From CAVPGH01 sp046726955 (GTDB lineage: Bacteria > Acidobacteriota > Vicinamibacteria > Fen-336), in assembly GCA_046726955.1 (NCBI GenBank), contig JBKPBQ010000619.1, positions 1 through 11,863 on the forward strand: a stretch of DNA of 11,863 nt, read 5' to 3'. A program made the position numbers and the translations under genes. Position 1 is the first letter of the stretch. Each line of letters starts with the position of its first letter. The notes below the pieces were generated by a model that saw only the letters and a list, made by a program, of their open reading frames with translations, made no database searches and was not told where the DNA came from. Shown piece after piece: positions 6,340 to 11,863 of this stretch.

Positions 6340-7467
6340 CTACGTGCTCTCCTTCGTGACGACCGCGACGACCTCTGGTGCGGGCGCCTCCGCCGGCGGG
6401 GCGACGTCCGCCGGAGGAGAGGGAGGAGGGGGCGGCTCCAGGTAGCTCTCGAAGACCGCGGTCGTGAGCGCGGCCACGAGCGGCCCGAGCACGATGCCGA
6501 TGAAGCCGAAGGCGCTCACGCCTCCGAGGAGGCTCACGAGCAGGACGAGCGTGTTCAGGCGCGACTTGCCGGAGAGGAGCAGCGGCCGCACCACGTTGTC
6601 CACGTGCCCCATGATCCCGATGCCGACGCCCAGGAGCACGAGCCCCTTCGTCACCGATCCCGACAGGAGGAGCCACGCCGCAGCGGGGACCCACACGAGC
6701 GCCGCCCCCACCGCGGGCAGCAGGGAGAGTATGGCCATGACGAAGCCCCATACCGCGGCGCCCCTGATGCCAAGGACGGCGAACATCACGCCCCCGATCA
6801 GCCCCTGAACGAGGCTGATGGCGAGAGTCGCCGTGACGCTCGCGGAGACGAGCTCCTCGGCGAGGGCGATCAGGCGCTCGTTCTGCTCGGGCCCGAAGGG
6901 AAGCACCCGGCGGATCCCCGCCGCGAAGGCCGTGGAGTCCCGGAGCAGGAAGAAGAGGAGACCCAACGTGATCACGACGTCGAACACGAGGATGGCGGCG
7001 CCCCGGAGGAGGACGCCCGCGCGCGCGGCCATGAAGGCCGCGACGCCGCCCGCGCTCGCCTCGGCGCGGGTGATGACGTCCTCCTCCGGCGGAAGCCACG
7101 GCAGGCGGGCGCGAAGCCACTCCCAGGCCGTGTGCAGCCAGGCCGCGGCCCCGCCCCGATCCGTCAGCTCGTCCCGGAGCTGCGCCACGACCCCCTGGCC
7201 CTGGCTCACGAGGGCGTAGCCGGCGAAGAGCACCGGCAGGATGAAGAGCACGAGCACGAGCAGGGTCAGGACGATCGCGGTGCGCGTCGGCCCCAGCCGC
7301 GGGCGCAGCCGCGCCTGCAGGGGCTGGAGACAGATCGTGAGGACGACGGCCCAGCCGATCTCCACGAGGAAGGGCTCGACGATCCGGTAGGCGAGCCAGG
7401 CGAGCAGGAGGAGCGCCCCGTAGAAGAGGATCGTCGAGATGGTCCGAATCTCTCGCTCGTGGGGCAT
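6340..7467 (-). CDS. AI-2E family transporter (PerM/YdiK-type membrane protein)
   Basis: The 375-residue integral membrane protein matches PF01594. Hydrophobic segments fall at about 10-30, 33-50, 62-88, 150-176, 206-250 (two helices), 252-272, 274-292 and 305-338. Family landmarks are present: the FLLRD-type segment near 172-177, HVDNVVRPLLLSGK at 288-301, and the C-terminal LGGVSAFGFIGIVLGPLVAAL at 314-334. The family is named after E. coli TqsA, linked to autoinducer-2 export, but other members are Na+/H+ antiporters or of unknown substrate, so the name says little about function here. After the last helix there is a tail of about 30 residues rich in Pro, Ala and Glu (PPPPPSPP near 345-352), longer than usual. 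The ATG at 7467 is 2 bp from the stop of the bestrophin-like gene upstream, so the two are almost certainly co-translated. Confidence 0.92.
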   Translation of the reverse strand: MPHEREIRTISTILFYGALLLLAWLAYRIVEPFLVEIGWAVVLTICLQPLQARLRPRLGPTRTAIVLTLLVLVLFILPVLFAGYALVSQGQGVVAQLRDELTDRGGAAAWLHTAWEWLRARLPWLPPEEDVITRAEASAGGVAAFMAARAGVLLRGAAILVFDVVITLGLLFFLLRDSTAFAAGIRRVLPFGPEQNERLIALAEELVSASVTATLAISLVQGLIGGVMFAVLGIRGAAVWGFVMAILSLLPAVGAALVWVPAAAWLLLSGSVTKGLVLLGVGIGIMGHVDNVVRPLLLSGKSRLNTLVLLVSLLGGVSAFGFIGIVLGPLVAALTTAVFESYLEPPPPPSPPADVAPPAEAPAPEVVAVVTKEST

Positions 7468-7469
7468 CG

Positions 7470-8243
7470 CTACTTCATGCCCTCGCGCACCTCGACGAGG
7501 AGCCGGTCGAAGTCGTCGACGCGGATGAGGCCGAGCCGCGGGTACTCGAGGTCGAGGATGACGTACAGCGTGAGGGCGATGACGCCCGCGTAGGCGACCG
7601 TGTGCAGCCGACGGCGCGTCGAGCTCGTCGCCGTGGCATAGCCGACGAGCAGCCCGCTCACGAGGGCGACGATCATGAGGGTCGCGAAGATCAGGTTCGG
7701 CGTGTGCGCGCGGGTCGCCGCCAGCCGCGTGGTGGTGATGTCGATCATGTCGTTGAGGGCGGGTGGGAGCACGATCAGGGCCGGGTTCCCCGCCGCCCTG
7801 GCTGCCTCGATCGCCTCGGTCCAGATCTCACTCTGCAGCGCGACCGAGCGCGCGAACTCCGCCTGCACCGCCTCCTCGTCGGGAACCTTTCTGTACGTCT
7901 CGATACGGGAGTCGACGTAGCGGCGCATCTTCTCGCGCAGGCTGTCCCGCGCCGGCTCCGCGAGGAGGTCCAGCCGCAGGTATGCGGTGCCGATCGCGTT
8001 CGCCTCCTTGACGATGAGGTCGCGCCGGGCCTCGAAGCGGATGGCCGCCGCCGAGAAGCTGAAGGCCACGAGGAGCCCGAGGAGGCTGTAGACGGCGCCC
8101 TCCACTCCCCCGATCCCCTCGCGCGTCCCCTCGGGGTCACGGGCGAACCGTATGCGTCCCCACCGCCGCCCCAGCTCGAGCGATGCGAGCAGCCCGAGGA
8201 AGAGGCCGAGGGCGACGAGGCCCGCGCGCAGGGTGAAGGCCAT
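7470..8243 (-). CDS. Bestrophin-like (DUF4239) membrane protein
   Basis: The 257-residue protein has four predicted membrane helices at about 6-24, 48-68, 181-203 and 213-232, with a long, mostly helical soluble segment of about 110 residues between the second and third. The second helix and its extension (GAVYSLLGLLVAFSFSAAAIRFEARRDLIVKEANAIGTAYLRLDLL, about 49-94) are the hallmark of PF14023, the bestrophin-like or DUF4239 family; DLEYPRLGLIRVD near 231-243 is the usual ending. Bestrophins are anion channels, but channel activity in this bacterial family is inferred from resemblance only. The ATG at 8243 is chosen because it opens the first helix; the ribosome site is weak (an AGG 6 bases before). 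It is followed within 2 bp by the AI-2E-type permease gene. The receptor gene upstream ends 79 bp away, with a hairpin between. Confidence 0.88.
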   Translation of the reverse strand: MAFTLRAGLVALGLFLGLLASLELGRRWGRIRFARDPEGTREGIGGVEGAVYSLLGLLVAFSFSAAAIRFEARRDLIVKEANAIGTAYLRLDLLAEPARDSLREKMRRYVDSRIETYRKVPDEEAVQAEFARSVALQSEIWTEAIEAARAAGNPALIVLPPALNDMIDITTTRLAATRAHTPNLIFATLMIVALVSGLLVGYATATSSTRRRLHTVAYAGVIALTLYVILDLEYPRLGLIRVDDFDRLLVEVREGMK

Positions 8244-8261
8244 GGGCGCCTACGGTATCAC

Positions 8262-8278
8262 GGGCCCTCGAGGGGCCC
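8262..8278 (-). terminator. GC hairpin after the TonB receptor gene, weak terminator candidate
   Basis: GGGCCC at 8262-8267 pairs perfectly with GGGCCC at 8273-8278 around the 5-base loop TCGAG. It lies in the 79-bp gap after the receptor stop codon and before the bestrophin-like start. No T-run follows, so it may only attenuate read-through or stabilise the mRNA 3' end. Confidence 0.33.
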
Positions 8279-8322
8279 TCCGCAGCCGCGCGGCGACCCG
8301 ACTGTCTAGCGGATGAAGCCGA

Positions 8323-10572
8323 TCACTCGAAGCGAATGCCGAAGCGGACGCCGAAGGGCGGTCCTTCCGTCGGGGTCGGCGTCAGGCCCACCGCGTAGCG
8401 CTCGCCCGTGACGTTCTCGAGCGCGGCGAAGGCCCGCACCCGCTTCACGCGGCGCGAGACCTGCGCGTCGAGCGTGAAGTATCCGGGGAGCACGAGGAGG
8501 TTCTGGTCGTCCTCGAACTGCTGCGAGCTCAGGCGGCCCTGCAGGCTGAGCTCGAAGAGCCGCGCGTGCTCGAAGCGAACGCCGAACGTCAGCTGGTGCC
8601 GCGCGACCTGGGGGACGTCGTTGCCGACGAGCGTCGGGTCGGCGGAGAAGCTCCGGACCGTCGCGTCCGTGAAGCCGTACCCGAGGCGGGCCGTGGTGTG
8701 CGCGTCGATCCGTCCCTCCGCGTCCACCTCGGCGCCGAGCGAGCGGTTGCGGCCCAGGTTCTGGCGCTGGCGGGTGATGAGCTGCGCTGTCGACGAGAGC
8801 GTCACGTTGGCGATGGGGTCGTCGATCCGGGCCGCGAAGCCCACGCCGCGCAGCCGCAGCCGCCCGTCGGAGCGGCTCCAGGCGACACCCGCTTCCCCGC
8901 CGTGGAGCCGCTCCGGCACGAGAGCGGCGTTGGCCTGGGTCACCGTGTTGCCGACGCGAAAGCCGCGGTAGAGCTCGTTGAGCGTGGGAGAGCGGAAGGC
9001 GCCGTACCCGGAGCCGGTGACGACGAGCTGCGGTGTCGCGCGGAAGAGGACGGACGCGCGCGGGCTCACCTCCGTCGTGTCGTCCTTTCCCCCGCTCCAG
9101 GAGTCCACGCGCGCCCCCACCGTCACGAGCGTCCGCGTGCCGAGGGCGATACGGTCCGCGGCGTATCCCGCGACGGTCCGATCGACGCCGCCCGTGCTGA
9201 CGAGCGCCAGCGGGCGTCCCGCGACGTAGGGGGTCTCGTCGCTCCGGCCTTCGACCCGCCGGGCGTCGACGCCGACGGTCAGCGCATTGTGCGAGCCGAG
9301 CGCGCGCGACCACTGCAGGCTCCCGCCCGCGGCCTCCGAGGGGACACGCTGCCGCCGGGTGAGGCTCTCGGTCTTGCGATCGGCGCTGATCGCGGTGAAC
9401 GTCTGGTGGTAGGTCTGCGTGGCGTACGACACCCGCAGCGAGAAGATGCCCTTCCCCGCCGTCGAGATGTCGCTGCCCGCCGCGACCTCCTGCTCGTCCG
9501 TGTCGTTGACCTGCAGCGGCGTGCCGTTCGTGCGGCTCTCGCCGAAGAGACCGCCGCGCACGAAGACGGTGGCGCCGGGCCGGAGCCGCCGCTCGACCAC
9601 GATCCTTCCCGCGAGGTGCTCCGACCCCGCTTCCGTGTCCACGGGACCTCTTACGTCCTCGGGAACGAGGACGTAGCCGTCCGTCGTGAAGGCCTCCCCC
9701 GACGCCCGCACGCTCCACTGGCCGGAGCGGATGCCGCCGTACGCGGAGGCGCCGCCGGTGCCCTGCGTGCCTCCCGCCAGCTCCACCGCGTACGCCGGCG
9801 CGTCCGAGCGCTCGAGCGCCTGGATGACGCCGCCCAGCGCGGCGCTGCCGTAGAGGTCCGACGCTCCGCCCTCCAGGACCTCCACGCGCTCGAGCGCGAT
9901 GCGGGGGACCCGGCTCCAGTAGACCCAGCCTCCGAAGGGATCGTTGAGGGGAAAGCCGTCGAGGAGGACGAGCGTGCGGCTCGCCCCGCTCGCCCCCACG
10001 CCCCGCATCGAGGCGCCCTGCGACGTGGGATTGGCGAAGCGGCTGCCGGTCCGGCGGAAGAGCGTGAAGCCGGGGACCTGCCGAAGCGCGTCGTCGAGCG
10101 TCGGTGCGGCCGTGGCCTCGAGCTCGCCGCCGTCGAGCACGGTGACGCGCGCCGCGGTGTCGCCGAGGCGTGTCTCGCCGCGGGCGGCCGTGATCGTCAC
10201 GTCCTCGCGCAGCCGCGTGCGGTCGAGGACGATCGCGAGCGGCTCGGCGTCCGCGCTCGACCACGTCCGCTCGCCCCTGGTGAAGCCCTCGGCCCGCGCG
10301 ACCAGCGTCCCCGCGTTGACGCCGGCGGGATCGAGCACGAAGGTTCCGTCGGGACCGGTGACGACGCGGGAGAGGACCCGCCCCTCGCCGCGAAGCTCGA
10401 CCTCGGCGCCTTCGATGGGCGCGCCGCTCGGATCGCGAACGACTCCCCGCCGGGCTGTAGCCTCGTCGCCGCGGACGGCCGCGGCCCCGAAAATGACGAG
10501 CGCGACCGCCGCCGACCGGGGTATCAACGAGAAGAAGACGCTTCGGCCCGTGCTCTTCGACTGGTATGGCAA
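8323..10572 (-). CDS. TonB-dependent outer-membrane receptor with carboxypeptidase-regulatory N-domain
   Basis: The 749-residue product carries a signal peptide (about 1-36, ending near AAAVRG-DEA), then a carboxypeptidase-regulatory-like beta-sandwich at about 41-117 (GVVRDPSGAPIEGAEVELRGEG, then GPDGTFVL). A short REDVTITA stretch at 122-129 is a possible TonB box. The plug domain at about 130-250 shows TLDDALRQVPGF, QGASMRGVGASGASRTLVLLDGFPLND, VEVLEGGASDLYGSAALGGVI. The remainder is the 22-strand barrel, ending in FGVRFGIRFE. Such receptors import large or scarce substrates such as siderophores, cobalamin, glycans or cofactors using TonB energy; no substrate can be assigned. The start is a TTG, supported by GAGG 7 bases upstream; the next in-frame TTG, at 10527, has no ribosome site. 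A PQQ-type dehydrogenase gene diverges 59 bp away, suggesting shared control or a shared substrate. No tonB/exbB genes or SusD-like partner are in view. Confidence 0.93.
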   Translation of the reverse strand: MPYQSKSTGRSVFFSLIPRSAAVALVIFGAAAVRGDEATARRGVVRDPSGAPIEGAEVELRGEGRVLSRVVTGPDGTFVLDPAGVNAGTLVARAEGFTRGERTWSSADAEPLAIVLDRTRLREDVTITAARGETRLGDTAARVTVLDGGELEATAAPTLDDALRQVPGFTLFRRTGSRFANPTSQGASMRGVGASGASRTLVLLDGFPLNDPFGGWVYWSRVPRIALERVEVLEGGASDLYGSAALGGVIQALERSDAPAYAVELAGGTQGTGGASAYGGIRSGQWSVRASGEAFTTDGYVLVPEDVRGPVDTEAGSEHLAGRIVVERRLRPGATVFVRGGLFGESRTNGTPLQVNDTDEQEVAAGSDISTAGKGIFSLRVSYATQTYHQTFTAISADRKTESLTRRQRVPSEAAGGSLQWSRALGSHNALTVGVDARRVEGRSDETPYVAGRPLALVSTGGVDRTVAGYAADRIALGTRTLVTVGARVDSWSGGKDDTTEVSPRASVLFRATPQLVVTGSGYGAFRSPTLNELYRGFRVGNTVTQANAALVPERLHGGEAGVAWSRSDGRLRLRGVGFAARIDDPIANVTLSSTAQLITRQRQNLGRNRSLGAEVDAEGRIDAHTTARLGYGFTDATVRSFSADPTLVGNDVPQVARHQLTFGVRFEHARLFELSLQGRLSSQQFEDDQNLLVLPGYFTLDAQVSRRVKRVRAFAALENVTGERYAVGLTPTPTEGPPFGVRFGIRFE

Positions 10573-10595
10573 TCCAGGTCCTCGGTCACTACAAT
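10567..10595 (+). promoter_or_regulatory. Candidate promoter of the sorbosone dehydrogenase-like gene
   Basis: TGGCAA (10567-10572, three of six matches to TTGACA), then 17 bases, then TACAAT (10590-10595, five of six matches to TATAAT). The predicted transcript starts near 10602, leaving a leader of about 30 bases. The -35 overlaps the TTG start codon of the divergent receptor gene, so a regulator bound here would affect both genes. The -10 is convincing; the -35 is weak. Confidence 0.42.
10580..10583 (-). promoter_or_regulatory. Ribosome binding site supporting the TTG start of the receptor
   Basis: The minus strand reads GAGG 7 bases before the TTG at 10572. No other start near the signal peptide has a comparable site, so this short motif decides the start. 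Confidence 0.5.
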
Positions 10596-10631
10596 ACCGC
10601 TCCCCGTGCCGATCGGAGGTTGATCCATCCC

Positions 10632-11863
10632 ATGAAGCGACTCGCGCTCGCCGCTCTGCCCATCCTGCTCCTCGCCTACCCCGCCACCGGGAGCGCCGCC
10701 CTCCCGAAGCCCGACGCGGACGACGGGGGGATCAGCCTTCCTCCCGGCTTCCGCGCCGTGGTGCTCGCCGACAACCTCGGGAAGCTGCGATTCATCGCGG
10801 TCGGCCCTGGCGGCGACGTCTACGTCAAGGTCCGCGACGGCGGGATCATAGCTCTCCGCGACGCCGACGGCGACGGCCGCGCCGAGGTGAAGCAGACCTT
10901 CGGCAGCGGCGGTGGCAGCGGCATTGCCGTCCGCGACGGCTGGCTCTACCACTCCTCGAACAGCGCGGTCTACCGGTATCGCCTGACTGCGGGCCAGCTC
11001 GTCCCCAAGAGCCCGCAAGAGACGATCGTCTCCGGGCTGCCCGAGAAACAGGAGCACTCCACCAAGAACTTCGCCTTCGACGGCGAGGGCCGAATGCTCG
11101 TAGAGGTGGGCTCGCCCTCGAACTCGATGGGCAACCCCGACCGCCAGAAGGGGGCGAAGGGCGAAGACGCCACCGAGTTCCTCAAGACGCACGGCGGCTT
11201 CTGGCGCTTCGACCCCAACAAGACGAACCAGACGCAGGCCGACGGCTTCCATTACTCCACGGGGCACCGCCACGTCATGGCCGTCGTCTGGAGCCCGAAG
11301 GCCCAGACCTTCCTGATGGTCATGAACGGCCGCGACCAGCTCTACACCGTCGCGCCCGAGCACTACACCGAGGACGACAACGCGGAGCTACCGGCCGAGG
11401 AAATGCACGTGCTCAAGGAGGGCTCGAACTTCGGGTGGCCCTACACCTACTGGGACGGGGTCAAGAAAGCGCGGATGGTGGCGCCGGAGTTCGGCGGCGA
11501 CAACCAGAAGCGGGCGGAGCCCGGCAAGTATCCCGATCCCGTCATCGCGTTCCCCGCCCACTGGGCGCCCCTGCAGGCGGTCTACTACGACGGCACGCAG
11601 TTCCCGGCGAAGTACCGGAACGGAGTCTTCGTCGCCTTCCACGGCTCCTGGAACCGCGCGCCGAAACCGCAGAAGGGCTACAACGTCACGTTCGTGCCGC
11701 TCGACGACAAGGGGGTTCCGAACGGCACGTACGAGGTGTTCGCCGACGGGTTCTCCGGGCGCACGGAGTTCACGTCGCCCGACGATGCCCGCTACCGTCC
11801 GGGCGGGGTGGCGGAGGGCCCAGACGGATCGCTCTACGTCACGGACACCGAGAAGGGCCGCGT
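10632..11863 (+). CDS. PQQ-dependent L-sorbosone dehydrogenase-like protein (cut by window edge)
   Basis: The frame is open from an ATG at 10632 to the right edge: 410 residues without the C-terminus. Residues 1-23 are a signal peptide (MKRLALAALPILLLAYPATGSAA), so it acts in the periplasm. ISLPPGFRAVVLADNLGKLRFIAVGPGGDVYV opens a six-bladed beta-propeller of the sorbosone/soluble glucose dehydrogenase superfamily. Family landmarks follow in order: EHSTKNFAFDGEGRMLVEVGSPSN, STGHRHVMAVVW, MNGRDQLYTVAPEHY, LKEGSNFGWPYTYWDG, FPAHWAPLQAVYYDGTQFPAKYRNGVFVAFHGSWNRAP, and GGVAEGPDGSLYVTD. Characterised relatives oxidise sugars or aldoses with pyrroloquinoline quinone; the true substrate of most bacterial homologues is unknown, and some have a C-terminal cytochrome c domain, which would lie beyond the edge. 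GGAGG at 10615-10619, 12 bases before the ATG, is the ribosome site. It diverges from a TonB-dependent receptor. Confidence 0.9.
   Translation, partial: MKRLALAALPILLLAYPATGSAALPKPDADDGGISLPPGFRAVVLADNLGKLRFIAVGPGGDVYVKVRDGGIIALRDADGDGRAEVKQTFGSGGGSGIAVRDGWLYHSSNSAVYRYRLTAGQLVPKSPQETIVSGLPEKQEHSTKNFAFDGEGRMLVEVGSPSNSMGNPDRQKGAKGEDATEFLKTHGGFWRFDPNKTNQTQADGFHYSTGHRHVMAVVWSPKAQTFLMVMNGRDQLYTVAPEHYTEDDNAELPAEEMHVLKEGSNFGWPYTYWDGVKKARMVAPEFGGDNQKRAEPGKYPDPVIAFPAHWAPLQAVYYDGTQFPAKYRNGVFVAFHGSWNRAPKPQKGYNVTFVPLDDKGVPNGTYEVFADGFSGRTEFTSPDDARYRPGGVAEGPDGSLYVTDTEKGR

Noticed and set aside
4829..6445. A 538-codon open frame on the plus strand antisense to the cysteine-rich gene.
   Set aside because: There is no signal peptide or domain and it is Arg/Ala-rich. 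The minus strand has a ribosome site, signal peptide and regular cysteine modules.
6245..7120. N-terminal extension of the cysteine-rich protein, giving 808 residues.
   Set aside because: The extra part overlaps the AI-2E permease in another frame and looks like shadow sequence. A strong ribosome site and signal peptide fix the start at 6244.
8306..10264. A 652-codon open frame on the minus strand in a second frame of the receptor.
   Set aside because: It is an Arg-rich shadow frame; the receptor domains are continuous in the other frame.
8566..10623. A 685-codon open frame on the plus strand antisense to the TonB receptor.
   Set aside because: Composition is dominated by Arg, Ala, Gly and Glu with no motif, while the opposite strand encodes an intact receptor.

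Overview
The window is GC-rich (roughly 70%), densely coded bacterial DNA with short gaps, GGAGG-type ribosome binding sites and strong third-position GC bias. The gene mix suggests an environmental Gram-negative with an outer membrane, most likely Acidobacteriota: a TonB-dependent receptor with a carboxypeptidase-regulatory N-domain, an L-sorbosone-dehydrogenase-type beta-propeller, a secreted GH3 glycosidase, and an uncharacterised protein with the YRDxxGRTRxE motif that I associate with Acidobacteriota. The phylum is an inference; Myxococcota or Gemmatimonadota cannot be excluded.

Layout, left to right. (1) At 1-1309 a truncated pirin-family gene (minus) and a complete AlkZ/YcaQ-type winged-helix DNA glycosylase homologue (plus) diverge, with only 18 bp between start codons. 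(2) At 1440-4079 a stand-alone PilZ (c-di-GMP receptor) gene is followed on the same strand by an exported GH3 beta-glucosidase. (3) From 4125 to 10572 all genes are on the minus strand. Read in their own direction they are the TonB-dependent receptor, a four-helix bestrophin-like (DUF4239) membrane protein, an AI-2E-family permease coupled to it by a 2-nt gap, an exported cysteine-rich protein of unknown function with its own likely promoter, and an uncharacterised protein overlapping that gene by 22 bp. (4) From 10632 to the right edge a PQQ-type L-sorbosone dehydrogenase-like gene diverges from the receptor and is cut by the window.

How they work together is mostly inference. The GH3 enzyme, the receptor and the sorbosone dehydrogenase-like protein fit periplasmic and outer-membrane sugar or glycan use, with PilZ as a possible c-di-GMP link. 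The most unusual items are the cysteine-rich protein with two tandem C-x7-C-x5-C-x12-C-x2-CC modules and the overlapping gene after it, which lacks a visible export signal. I see no tRNA, rRNA, CRISPR array, insertion sequence, prophage or recognisable defence system, and no gene-free stretch over 300 bases; the longest gap, 1310-1439, holds nothing I can identify. I find no clear new multi-gene system here; most of the window looks like ordinary chromosomal content.
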